Origin: Novosphingobium sp. PhB165
Lineage (GTDB): Bacteria; Pseudomonadota; Alphaproteobacteria; Sphingomonadales; Sphingomonadaceae
Direction of reading: 5' to 3'
Assembly: GCF_004341845.1 (NCBI RefSeq)
Contig: NZ_SLVB01000009.1
Span: 92,930-156,929 of the forward strand
Length of the DNA stretch: 64,000 nucleotides
Below, piece after piece: positions 10,601 through 18,163 of the stretch; within the stretch, counting starts at the first letter, position 1; the number at the start of each line of letters is the position of its first letter. The position numbers were made by a program, and so were the translations under genes. The notes beneath the pieces are model-generated. The model did not search any database and had not been told where the DNA came from. It saw nothing but the letters and a program-made list of their open reading frames with translations.

Positions 10601-10837
10601 GTTGGCGGTGGTGATCGCCTTTTCGGCGGTCTTTTCGTCGACCTTGGCGGTCACTTGATCGTCGGCTGATGGAGAGTCGCTCGACGACGGGTTTGACGGC
10701 CCATTTGTCTGAGCAATAGCCGGAGCGGAAACCGTCAGTGCAACGGCAAGGGCGAACCCGGAGGCTCCCTGCAACACCCGATGACCAAGGCGGTTTGCGT
10801 GAATAATGGACGTAACTTCAGCGTTCTGAGCCGGCAT
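7649..10837 (-). CDS. TonB-dependent receptor (Caulobacter/Xanthomonas large type)
   Basis: The 1062-residue outer membrane receptor belongs to the large class linked to plant polysaccharide uptake in Caulobacter, Xanthomonas and sphingomonads (TIGR01782-like). It has an N-terminal signal (VSAPAIAQT), a TonB-box-like NDIVVVGTRAS, a plug with SFPDKNIGDSLARITGVQLSRD and VSIRGVEPDLNRVEINGV, and a C-terminal barrel strand ending RVFVGIQAKL. The start at 10837 is preceded on the minus strand by GGGAGAGG. It is divergent from the rhamnogalacturonan lyase across 152 bases that hold an operator-like repeat. Import of pectin oligosaccharides is therefore the likely role. That substrate is inferred from neighbours, not from the barrel. 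Confidence 0.93.
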   Translation of the reverse strand: MPAQNAEVTSIIHANRLGHRVLQGASGFALAVALTVSAPAIAQTNGPSNPSSSDSPSADDQVTAKVDEKTAEKAITTANDIVVVGTRASLQSAINRKRQARTIVDSIVADDIASFPDKNIGDSLARITGVQLSRDFGEGVKVSIRGVEPDLNRVEINGVSQVSATGDRSGDFRELAAELVKSIDVYKGYAVDLTEGGIGGTVRVETRKPLELMKPILSLSVSGQHLDTTENWRPRVSFFAGTPRFLIDGLGVLLNATYSDVVTRQDYISNTGWARIADFDHSTEKTVADPLYAGYNTYESCAGVGGASAAKATANRLACETQFFDWAPKTPRYRNLVREDKRISGDLTLQYQIAPNFRAYSNVQINVRNQTLQDVNYSVDLGTIQRFNLDPQLAAGAGGGTSRQQVALGTSTVNENHVVTGLTTALNAVNLGTAAAPNWGGAANIVGVQRRDFSYDQNSKYFSGGFRWDLSKLHIDFLGSHATAHTDSETNLISLGTSVSGIVIDRNNAQGIPVFQFPSNFDPANPSVYSDATRTDANGQVLPIYGPGLQYRPAEYNNTEDQLKFDADWEIDHPIVSKFEFGAQARRQKFLNYLGGGSMLIDPATLTYQSTANVSYTTTIQNNPTQARNGNTYYITPAQYASLISSLGGVTGGAPLYTGLKNAPSGIPSRLAYPNFDSSVLSQIYDLSGFDHDLVRFADGYPQIPSAKITESVLAGYAMLDIDTQIFGMNLTGNAGVRWTHTEDKGLGTNISRVTRINATGGTETVVVAAQEAEISNSYTDVLPAFNANLEIQPNLYLRANYAQNLARPKPTDLVPNINCVDDQTISGADDVCTAGNPDLKPYRADQWEVNLAWYPNPDTMLSLGYYKKSESSFVIGNVLRDGVDLFHDGITYTVRQPVNGSGALLDGIEASAQTVFTFLPKPLDGFGASGNFTYARAIRTNLTNVATGGPLKEYPGLSTYTYNASVFYDKGMLNARLSYNYRSKWLDTVIDATNGNNPIYRKAEGYLDGKITLRFPQYHLDVFFEMQNINKEYSKTYINKDMPLELYYPGQRVFVGIQAKL

Positions 10838-10917
10838 AGCCTCTCCCCTCTTTCCCCTGACGATCTCGCTTGTCCGGTTTTCCGGCGTCGGATCGAATCA
10901 CTTTCTAGACGGACACT

Positions 10918-10972
10918 TATGGAACCGATATGTGGGATGCAATGCTATAATTTGGACCTTATCGGTTCCATA
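10918..10972 (+). promoter_or_regulatory. Promoter with flanking 13-bp inverted repeat (putative operator pair)
   Basis: Perfect inverted arms TATGGAACCGATA (10918-10930) and TATCGGTTCCATA (10960-10972) start exactly 42 bases apart, four helical turns. Between them is TATAAT at 10946-10951, a consensus -10 for the lyase gene; the position expected for its -35 is poor. AGGAGG at 10975-10980 is the ribosome binding site. The layout suggests a repressor covering the promoter, possibly also controlling the divergent receptor. An ATGTGGGAT motif at 10930-10938 recurs upstream of the next operon. The regulator is not identified in this window. Confidence 0.6.
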
Positions 10973-10989
10973 TCAGGAGGATGATGCAA

Positions 10990-13116
10990 ATGGCGGCCCA
11001 AATCCGTGCGCTGGCCCTGATGGCCGGGCTTGTTTCCCTGTTCCCGCTGACGGGCCCTGCCCTTGCCGCGACTCCGGCGGCGCGCATGGCTCCGGAACGG
11101 CTCGATCGCGGGGCCGTGGCGCTACCCGCCAAGGATGGCGGCGTGCTCGTGAATTGGCGGTTTTTGAACACCGATCCCAAGAATGCCCGCTTCCGCGTGC
11201 TGCGCGACGGCGCGCCGATCCACGTCACCAAGCCCGGCGAGGCGACGGCTTTCGTGGATGCACAGGGCACGACAAAAAGCGCTTACACGGTGGAGCGCAT
11301 CGGCGACCGCGCGGGGCCGCAGCGGGCCATGATGTGGGACAAGGGCTATCTCTCGATCCCGCTCGTCCCGCCGGCGGACGGCGTGACGCCCTCCGGCGAG
11401 GCCTATTCCTACACGGCCAACGATGCCAGCGTGGGCGATCTCGACGGTGACGGCCGCTACGAAATCGTGCTCAAGTGGGATCCCACCAACAGCCATGACA
11501 ACAGCCAGACCGGCTATACCGGCGACGTCTTCCTCGATGCCTATCGCCTTGACGGCACGCGGCTCTGGCGCATCGACCTTGGCCGCAACATCCGCGCCGG
11601 GGCGCATTACACGCAGTTCCTCGTCTTCGATTTCGATGGCGACGGACGCGCCGAAGTGGCGATGAAGACCGCCGACGGCACCGTGGACGGCACCGGCAAA
11701 GCGATCGGCGATGCCAATGCCGACTGGCGCAGCACGGGCGGCGAAGTGCCGCAGCAGGACCGCACCGGCGCGAAAGTGCTGGCGGACGGCACCAAGGTTG
11801 CGCCGATGCAGGGCCGCATCGTCAAGGGCCCCGAATATCTCACCGTGTTCGAGGGCCTGACCGGCAAGGCGCTTGCCACCGCGCCTTACGATCCGCCGCG
11901 CTATCCGGGCGGCAACCCGACGCCGGAACAACTCGCCGCGACATGGGGCGATGGCTACGCCAATCGCTCGGACCGCTTCCTTGCGGGCGTCGCCTATCTC
12001 GACGGCCACCAGCCGAGCATGGTCTTCGGGCGCGGTTACTATTCCCGCACCGCCATCGCCGCGTGGGACTGGCGTGGCGGCAAGCTGACCGAGCGCTGGC
12101 TGTTCGACAGCGCCGCGCCGGGTAATGAGGATTACGCCGGTCGCGGCAACCACCAGCTTTCCATCGCCGATGTCGATGGCGACGGCCGCGACGAGGTGAT
12201 CTACGGATCGATGGCCGTGGATGACACCGGCAAGGGCCTCTGGACCCGCCCGCTGTTCCACGGCGACACCATGCATGTCGGCGATCTCGATCCCGCCCGT
12301 CCGGGCCTCGAAAAGTTCGGCGTCTTCGAGGAAATCCGGCACAATGGCGGCCTCGGCTCGGCCCTGCTCGATGCCCGGACCGGCGAAGTGCTGTGGAGCA
12401 AACCCGCCGAGGAAGACGCCGGACGCGGCCTCGCCGCCGATATCGATCCGCGCCACTATGGCGACGAGTTCTGGGGCGCCAATTCGGATCGACTTTTCGA
12501 CACCAAGGGCCAACCGATCGGCCCGCACCCGCGCCAGACGAACTTTGCAATCTGGTGGGACGGCGATCTGCTGCGCGAACTGCTGGACGGCACGACGATC
12601 TCCAAGTGGGACTGGGAGCACGGAACCACCACGCCGCTGCTCGCGCCCGACGGTCTCGCCTCGAACAACGGCACCAAGGCGACGCCCGCGCTTCAGGCCG
12701 ATCTCATCGGCGACTGGCGTGAGGAAGTGATCTGGCGCCGGGCCGACAACCGCGAACTGCGCATCTACACCACGCCTTTCGCCACCCCGCATCGCTTCGT
12801 CACGCTGATGCAGGATCCGGTCTACCGGGCGGGCGTGGCCTGGCAGAACACCGCCTACAACCAGCCGCCGCATACCGGCTTCTACCTTGGCGCGGGGCCG
12901 AACGAGAGCGCTGAAGAGCGCGCCCACGCCAGCGAGCGAACGAAAGGGCACCAACTCCCAACCTTCGTCATTGCGAGCGTAGCGAAGCAATCCAGGGCAG
13001 CCCGGCGCCGCTCTGGATTGCCGCGTCGGCTTCGCCTCCTCGCAATGACGAAGGAGATAGGGCCATCTCGGGCGCAATTTACGTCGCAGCGCCAGTTGAC
13101 GACTCAACCCACATAA
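10990..13116 (+). CDS. Rhamnogalacturonan endolyase, PL11-type (YesW-like)
   Basis: This is a secreted lyase expected to cleave the rhamnogalacturonan I backbone by beta-elimination. A signal peptide ends near GPALAATPA. The body has the PL11 pattern: an N-terminal beta domain (VNWRFLNTD), then an eight-bladed propeller with repeated calcium loops DLDGDGRYEIVLKWDP, DFDGDGRAEVAMKTADG and DVDGDGRDEVIYG, ending near NTAYNQPPHTGFYLG. AGGAGG abuts an ATG at 10981, so the ATG at 10990 (spacing 9) is the better start. The frame continues about 70 residues past the normal family end because a repeat element (12962-13054) has inserted at the 3' end. That tail (FVIASVAKQSRA and onward) is the translated repeat and is probably dispensable. 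Confidence 0.9.
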   Translation: MAAQIRALALMAGLVSLFPLTGPALAATPAARMAPERLDRGAVALPAKDGGVLVNWRFLNTDPKNARFRVLRDGAPIHVTKPGEATAFVDAQGTTKSAYTVERIGDRAGPQRAMMWDKGYLSIPLVPPADGVTPSGEAYSYTANDASVGDLDGDGRYEIVLKWDPTNSHDNSQTGYTGDVFLDAYRLDGTRLWRIDLGRNIRAGAHYTQFLVFDFDGDGRAEVAMKTADGTVDGTGKAIGDANADWRSTGGEVPQQDRTGAKVLADGTKVAPMQGRIVKGPEYLTVFEGLTGKALATAPYDPPRYPGGNPTPEQLAATWGDGYANRSDRFLAGVAYLDGHQPSMVFGRGYYSRTAIAAWDWRGGKLTERWLFDSAAPGNEDYAGRGNHQLSIADVDGDGRDEVIYGSMAVDDTGKGLWTRPLFHGDTMHVGDLDPARPGLEKFGVFEEIRHNGGLGSALLDARTGEVLWSKPAEEDAGRGLAADIDPRHYGDEFWGANSDRLFDTKGQPIGPHPRQTNFAIWWDGDLLRELLDGTTISKWDWEHGTTTPLLAPDGLASNNGTKATPALQADLIGDWREEVIWRRADNRELRIYTTPFATPHRFVTLMQDPVYRAGVAWQNTAYNQPPHTGFYLGAGPNESAEERAHASERTKGHQLPTFVIASVAKQSRAARRRSGLPRRLRLLAMTKEIGPSRAQFTSQRQLTTQPT
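12962..13054. repeat. Intergenic repeat element (REP/MITE-like) fused into the lyase C-terminus
   Basis: The arms ccttcgtcattgcgag (12962-12977) and ctcgcaatgacgaagg (13039-13054) are perfectly inverted, with a second nested inverted pair around caatccag/ctggattg. This sequence type is a common dispersed palindromic repeat in sphingomonads and other alphaproteobacteria. Here it lies in frame within the lyase gene and encodes part of its C-terminal tail. No transposase is nearby. Confidence 0.85.
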
Positions 13117-13137
13117 TGAAATATGATCCCACATAAG
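13106..13137. promoter_or_regulatory. Direct repeats upstream of the exo-lyase operon
   Basis: CCCACATAA occurs at 13108-13116 and again at 13128-13136, a 20-base period. Read on the minus strand this is TTATGTGGG followed by AT or TT. The same ATGTGGGAT core is at 10930-10938 in the lyase promoter. The sites lie 35-65 bases before the ATG at 13172, so they may bind a regulator shared by the pectin genes. A TTGACG at 13096-13101 could be a -35 element, but no well-spaced -10 is obvious. Confidence 0.45.
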
Positions 13138-13171
13138 GCACTTACGAGGTGCCACACCCAAGGGAGAGAGC

Positions 13172-15955
13172 ATGACCAAGCCGGGCTGGAGCCGTCGCGA
13201 GATATTGGCCCAAACGCTGGCGACATCCGCCGTTGCGGGATCCATGGCGCTGATGTCCGGGCGCGCGAACGCCGCGACGACACCGGGCGGCGCGCAGGAG
13301 CCGCTCGGCTCGGGAATCGCACCGGGCGACGACGTGGTCTGGCTCGACGGCGCGCCGCCGTCCGGCGCCGATAGCCAGAACTGGGGCCAAAGCTGGGGCC
13401 AGCCCTGGCCACGCGGCACGCGGCTCGACAAGCGCGGCTATGTTCTCGAAAGCGCGGGCGGCGCGCGCGAAGCGCTTCAGACATGGCCGATGGCATGGTG
13501 GCCGGACGGTTCGATCAAGTGGACCGGCCACGCTCTGCCCGCCGGCGGCGGTCAGGCGAGCGGCCTGCGCGTTGTCCCCGGCTCCGCAAAACCGGCACAG
13601 ACCCTGTTCCTGCGCGAGGCGGGCGATACGATCACCGTCACGGTCGGCCAGACGGTCTGGACCGTCGGCCGTTCCGGCGAGGCGCTGATCCGCTCGGCGC
13701 GCGTCGGCTCCAACGACGTGCTGCAATCGGTGCGCCTTATCGCCAGCGCGCAGGACCGACCGGACGATGAGGACGGCGCCCCGGCCCTCGCCCGCTGGAC
13801 CGGCACGATCGAGAGCGCCACGGTCGAACAGAGCGGCCCGATCCGCGCGGTCGTGAAACTCGATGGCCGCCATCGCGGCAGCGAGGGCGACTGGATGCCC
13901 TTCTCCGTGCGCCTCTATTTCCACGCCGGGGCGGACAGCGTGCGCATCGTCCATTCGATGGTGTTCGACGGCGATCCGGCCAAGCGCTTCATCCGCGGGC
14001 TCGGCCTGGAAGGCGCGGTGCCGATGCGCGACAAGCTCCATGACCGCCACGTACGCTTCGCAGGCGAGAACGGCGGCCTCTGGGCCGAAGCAGTGCGCCC
14101 GCTCACCGGCCTGCGCCGCGATCCCGGCAAGGCCTTCCGCAGCGCGCAAGTGGCCGGGCAGGCAACGCCCCCGCTCGACCAGATGAGCCCGGCGCTGCGG
14201 CAAAACCTCGATTACGTGCCCGCATTCGGGGATTTCCGCCTGCGCCAGCCCAATGCGGACGGGTTCTCGATCATCAAGCGCACGCGGCCCGGCTTCGGGT
14301 GGATCGATGTCGATACGGCAGGCCGCTGCCCCGGCCTCGGCTATATCGGCGGGCCTTCGGGCGGCGTGGCTTTCGGTATGCACGACTTCTGGCAGCGCTG
14401 CCCGGTCGGCCTCGACGTGGCCGACGCCGCCGGTGACACCGCGCGTTTCACCGTCTGGTACCATGCCCCCGATGCCCCGGCGATGGACTTGCGCTTCTAC
14501 CACGACGTCATGGGCATGGACGACTACGAGAAGCAGAACGCGGGCCTCGATGCGACTTACGAGGACTACGAGCCGGGCTGGGGCGATCCCTCCGGCGTGG
14601 CCCGCACCACCGAGTTCCGCCTCTGGGCCCTGCCCGCCACGCCCTCGCGCGAACGACTGGCCGGGATGGGGCAGAACCTTGCCGCGCCGCCGCGCCTGGT
14701 CGCCAATGTCGCGCGCGTTCATTCGGCCGGGATGTTCGGCCCGTGGAGCCCCATCGCCAAGGGCGGACCGCTGCGCGAAAAAGTGGAAACGCGGGCCAAG
14801 CGCGAACTCGATTTCTACATCGGGCAAGTGGACCAGCGCCGCTGGTACGGCTTCTGGAACTACGGCGACGTCATGCACAGCTATGACAACGACCGGCACG
14901 TCTGGCGCTACGACATCGGCGGCTTCGCGTGGGACAACAGCGAACTCTCGACCGACCTCTGGCTCTGGTACGGCTTCCTGCGCACCGGCCGCGCCGATGT
15001 GTTCCGTCTGGCCGAGGCAATGACGCGCCATACCGGCGAAGTCGATGTCTATCACTCCGGCCGCTTCAAGGGCCTCGGCACCCGCCACGGCGTGCAGCAC
15101 TGGGGGGACAGTTCGAAGCAGCCGCGCATTTCCAACGCCGCATTCCGCCGCTTCTACTATTATCTCACCACCGACGAACGCTGCGGAGACCTGATGCACG
15201 CGCTGGTCGATAGCGACCATGCGCTGAAGACGGTCGATATCGGCCGCAAGGTCCTCCACCGCGCCGAGCCCCTCGCCGGAACCGGCGCGGTAGTGCCGGA
15301 GCAGCCGCTGGCAGAAGGTCAGGTCTTCATGCAGTTCGGCACGGTCTGGGGCTCTCTGCTGGGCGCATGGCTGACCGAGTGGGAACGCACGCGCGACACC
15401 CGCTGGCGCGACCGCATCGTCGCGGGCATGCGCTCAATCGCGGCCATGCCCAAGGGCTGGCTGGCGGGCGGCGGCGCCCTCGACCTTGCCAGCGGCCGCT
15501 TTGTCAGCGGCGGGAACGAGGTGAACATGAGCCACCTCAACGGCGTGTTCGGCGTGTTCGAAATCACTGCCGAACTGCTCGAACTGGTGGACGAGCCCGC
15601 CTATCGCAAGGTCTGGCTCGAATACTGCGAACTTTACAACGCGCCCGAAGCCGAGTTCCGCGCCCGCACCGGCTCCCCCGGCAAGGGCCGCGCGCTGACG
15701 CAGGCGCATTCGCGCTTTACCGCTTATGCCGGGGTGCAGCTCGGCAAGCCGGAACTGGTCAAACGCGCGTGGGGCGAATTCTTCGGCGCGGGCGACCGCG
15801 AAGGCCGAGACCAGTCGCGCGGCGCGCACCGGGTGGACGGCGCCGCCGTGCTCAAGCCGGTGGACGAGATCGCCGAAGTCTCCACCAACGACGCCGCGCA
15901 GTGGGGCATCGCCGCCACCGTGAACCTCACGCTGATCGGGGATGTGCTGGAATGA
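13172..15955 (+). CDS. Exo-rhamnogalacturonan lyase-like protein (YetA/PcRGLX family)
   Basis: The 927-residue exported protein is recognised as a member of the YetA/PcRGLX family, whose characterised fungal member is an exo-acting rhamnogalacturonan lyase. It begins with a Tat signal (SRREILAQTLAT, then a hydrophobic stretch to about residue 35, SGRANA). An N-terminal beta-rich part follows, then a long alpha-rich part with DQRRWYGFWNYGDVMHSYD and RHGVQHWGD, matching the alpha-toroid region of the family. GGGAGAGAG precedes the ATG at 13172. Its stop overlaps the next gene by four bases (ATGA), so the two are translationally coupled. It would trim oligosaccharides released by the upstream endolyase. 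Activity on exact linkages is inferred. Confidence 0.78.
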   Translation: MTKPGWSRREILAQTLATSAVAGSMALMSGRANAATTPGGAQEPLGSGIAPGDDVVWLDGAPPSGADSQNWGQSWGQPWPRGTRLDKRGYVLESAGGAREALQTWPMAWWPDGSIKWTGHALPAGGGQASGLRVVPGSAKPAQTLFLREAGDTITVTVGQTVWTVGRSGEALIRSARVGSNDVLQSVRLIASAQDRPDDEDGAPALARWTGTIESATVEQSGPIRAVVKLDGRHRGSEGDWMPFSVRLYFHAGADSVRIVHSMVFDGDPAKRFIRGLGLEGAVPMRDKLHDRHVRFAGENGGLWAEAVRPLTGLRRDPGKAFRSAQVAGQATPPLDQMSPALRQNLDYVPAFGDFRLRQPNADGFSIIKRTRPGFGWIDVDTAGRCPGLGYIGGPSGGVAFGMHDFWQRCPVGLDVADAAGDTARFTVWYHAPDAPAMDLRFYHDVMGMDDYEKQNAGLDATYEDYEPGWGDPSGVARTTEFRLWALPATPSRERLAGMGQNLAAPPRLVANVARVHSAGMFGPWSPIAKGGPLREKVETRAKRELDFYIGQVDQRRWYGFWNYGDVMHSYDNDRHVWRYDIGGFAWDNSELSTDLWLWYGFLRTGRADVFRLAEAMTRHTGEVDVYHSGRFKGLGTRHGVQHWGDSSKQPRISNAAFRRFYYYLTTDERCGDLMHALVDSDHALKTVDIGRKVLHRAEPLAGTGAVVPEQPLAEGQVFMQFGTVWGSLLGAWLTEWERTRDTRWRDRIVAGMRSIAAMPKGWLAGGGALDLASGRFVSGGNEVNMSHLNGVFGVFEITAELLELVDEPAYRKVWLEYCELYNAPEAEFRARTGSPGKGRALTQAHSRFTAYAGVQLGKPELVKRAWGEFFGAGDREGRDQSRGAHRVDGAAVLKPVDEIAEVSTNDAAQWGIAATVNLTLIGDVLE

Positions 15956-16629
15956 GAGCCCTCGCTGCCGCCGTGATGCTGGCGCTGCTCCCGGCGGCAG
16001 CGAGTGCACAGGCTGACGACTTCCGCCACGGCCTCTCACACTGGCGCGTCGAGGCCGAGGCAGCCTCGCGCGTCAGCGTAGAGGGCGGCGTGATGGACAT
16101 CGATGCGCCGCAAGGGATCTCGGTCTGGTGGACTGGCGAACTCAGCGGGCCTGTCGCCATCGAATACGAAGTCATGGCGGTCTCCGAAGGCGGGAAGAAC
16201 GATGCGGTAAGCGACGTCAACGCCTTCTGGATGGCCACCGATCCTGCCGCTCCGGACGGATCACCGCTGACGAACCCGCGCAGCGGGGCGTTTGGGCGTT
16301 ATGACACGCTGAAGACCTACTACGTGGGCATCGGCGGCAACCGCAACACCACCACGCGGATGCGCCGCTATGTGGGTGAGGCGGGGAACCGGCCGCTGCT
16401 GCCCGAGCATGACCGGTCGGACCCTGCCGCGCTGCTGGTGGCAAACCGATGGGTGCCGATGCGCCTTGCCGCCGATGGCGCGACGGTGACCGTGGACTAC
16501 GACGGCAAGCGGCTCTTCACGATGACGGACGCCGATCTCTACCGCCGGGGCTGGTTCGCCTTGCGCACGACGAAGAGCCATCTGCGCATTCGCAATTTCC
16601 GGATCGTGCCGCTTGGGGCCAAGCGCTGA
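15952..16629 (+). CDS. DUF6250 secreted protein of the pectin locus
   Basis: The 225-residue protein has a Sec signal peptide (about residues 1-20, ending ASAQADD) and a single beta-rich domain. The segment YYVGIGGNRNTTTRMRRY is typical of DUF6250 proteins, which tend to sit beside YetA-like lyases. The fold is probably a jelly-roll/lectin-like sandwich, judged from the alternating beta pattern and the closing GWFALRTTKSHLRIRNFRI. It overlaps the exo-lyase gene by ATGA. The function is unknown; a carbohydrate-binding or lyase-accessory role is inferred from coupling. Confidence 0.75.
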   Translation: MRALAAAVMLALLPAAASAQADDFRHGLSHWRVEAEAASRVSVEGGVMDIDAPQGISVWWTGELSGPVAIEYEVMAVSEGGKNDAVSDVNAFWMATDPAAPDGSPLTNPRSGAFGRYDTLKTYYVGIGGNRNTTTRMRRYVGEAGNRPLLPEHDRSDPAALLVANRWVPMRLAADGATVTVDYDGKRLFTMTDADLYRRGWFALRTTKSHLRIRNFRIVPLGAKR

Positions 16630-16668
16630 GGCCGCGTATAGCCCCGCACCGCCTGCCCCCTTCCTCTC

Positions 16669-16755
16669 CGTCGTCCCCGCGCAGGCGGGGACCCCGCTTT
16701 CCTTGGCGGGCGTGGCGAAATGGAAGCGGTGCCCCCGCCCGCGCGGGGGCGACGC
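16669..16755. repeat. Dispersed GC-rich inverted repeat
   Basis: A left arm reading gtcgtccccgcgcaggcgggg is mirrored by a right arm ending gcccgcgcgggggcgac, with several mismatches. It lies between the DUF6250 gene and the convergent esterase. The sequence resembles the common proteobacterial intergenic element built on 'tccccgcgcaggcggggac' and may also act as a terminator for both genes. Confidence 0.7.
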
Positions 16756-16781
16756 GGTGTTTTGCCGGTTCGTTCCTGCTC

Positions 16782-17774
16782 TCACGCCCCGTCGGAGGGA
16801 ATTTTCCACCCATGCCGAGCCCCGAACCGCGCGAAACGCGTGAGCCACACCCCGGCGCGGCCGTCCGGTTCGAACAGCGGCGCGCCGTGACCGCCCTTTT
16901 CGATCACGAAGAGTTCGGAAGGTATCTTCGCCGCCCGGCAGCCTTCGAACATGGCGAGGCTGTTGCCGCAATCGACCACGGTATCGTCCGCCGCATGGCC
17001 CAGCAGGATCGGCGGCGTCGTCGCGGGAACGTCGAGATTGACCGAATACCGCCGCGAGAGTTCCTCGCTCGGGTTCGCGCCGAGAAGCTCGCTGCGCGAC
17101 TGCGCATGGGCAAGCGGCGGCACCATGCTGACGACCGGGAAGAACATGCCCGCAACGATCGGCCGCGCGTCCAGCGCATCGGCGGCATCGACCGGCTCGT
17201 AGACTTTCACCCCCGCCCGCGTGGCAAGGCTGCCGCACAAGTGCCCGCCTGCAGAGAAGCCGATAGCCGCCACGTTGGCCGGGTCCACGCCCCACTTCGC
17301 GGCATTGGCGCGGATCACGCGCATGGCGCGCTGGGCGTCCTGCAAGGGCGTGTCCGGTCCGCCGGTCCAGCCGTCATGCGGCAGGCGATAGAGCAGTTCG
17401 AACGCCGTCACCCCCTGACTGGCGAACCAGCGCGAAGTCGCGGAAGGCTTCGTACCCATGGCGACGCGCGCATAGCCGCCGCCCGGCATCGTCAGCACCG
17501 CCGCGCCGGTGGGCCTCGCCGCCGGGCAGACGGTCAGCATCGGCACCGCGACATGGGGCCACGCGAAATCGTCGGGGTTGCTCTTGTTGGAGCGCAGCAC
17601 GCGCTCCTCGGTCACGCCGCCCTTGGGCAGCCCCGGCGGCGAGCCCGGCCAGATCGGGAAACGCTCGCCCGTCACGACGCTTTCGCCGCTTGCAGCCAGC
17701 GCCCGGCCGGACAGCAGCGGGGCCGCGGCCAAGGCAGTAAGCGAACCCAGAAACTGGCGGCGGTCACTCGACAT
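16782..17774 (-). CDS. Tat-exported alpha/beta-hydrolase esterase
   Basis: The 330-residue protein has a Tat signal (SDRRQFLGSLTALAAA, cut near GRALAAS). It is an alpha/beta hydrolase of the BD-FAE/acetyl esterase type, with an oxyanion loop MPGGGYA, nucleophile elbow GFSAGGH, acid region GHAADDTVV and catalytic His in KGGHGAPL. The frame opens at a TTG (17783), but the ATG at 17774 is used because the Tat motif follows it. It is convergent with the exo-lyase operon. In this setting it may remove acetyl or other ester groups from pectin side chains so the lyases can work; this is inferred from context. Confidence 0.8.
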   Translation of the reverse strand: MSSDRRQFLGSLTALAAAPLLSGRALAASGESVVTGERFPIWPGSPPGLPKGGVTEERVLRSNKSNPDDFAWPHVAVPMLTVCPAARPTGAAVLTMPGGGYARVAMGTKPSATSRWFASQGVTAFELLYRLPHDGWTGGPDTPLQDAQRAMRVIRANAAKWGVDPANVAAIGFSAGGHLCGSLATRAGVKVYEPVDAADALDARPIVAGMFFPVVSMVPPLAHAQSRSELLGANPSEELSRRYSVNLDVPATTPPILLGHAADDTVVDCGNSLAMFEGCRAAKIPSELFVIEKGGHGAPLFEPDGRAGVWLTRFARFGARHGWKIPSDGA

Positions 17775-18163
17775 ATTGCACAAAGCCTTGGAACGATAAA
17801 GAAGATGGCTGACTATATGACTAAATAGCCTTCATCAACTTGAATTTTCGTGAAACATTCAGTCGAATTATCTCGGATAATTCGATCGATTATCTGTTTT
17901 TAATTCGTTCAATTCGCACCATGGTCCATATCAATCGCAACATTATGCGAAGTAATTGATATTTTCCATTTTCAAGAACGCCTAAATGACCGGATATATT
18001 CGTACAACACAGCGCAGAGACGCCGCTATACTCTCTACGACACGACGCATGCGAAGCTTTCATGCCGCAGGAAGCAACATCCCGGACCAATCGCCGGATC
18101 GTTGCAGGTCGCCCGTAGCGTGGGCGCGTCCGTAATCGCGGCCGGGAGGATTCAGTCTAAATC
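17775..18163. other. Gene-free, AT-rich intergenic region
   Basis: No credible gene is visible. From about 17790 to 18060 the DNA is visibly richer in A and T than the rest of the window. A perfect 8-bp inverted repeat cgaattat / ataattcg (17864-17884) lies here, and the esterase promoter must be within this stretch. A 66-codon minus-strand frame (17890-18090) has no family features and was not called. Confidence 0.5.

Noticed and set aside
17890..18090. A 66-codon minus-strand ORF in the AT-rich region
   Set aside because: No ribosome site, signal or family pattern; composition alone explains it.
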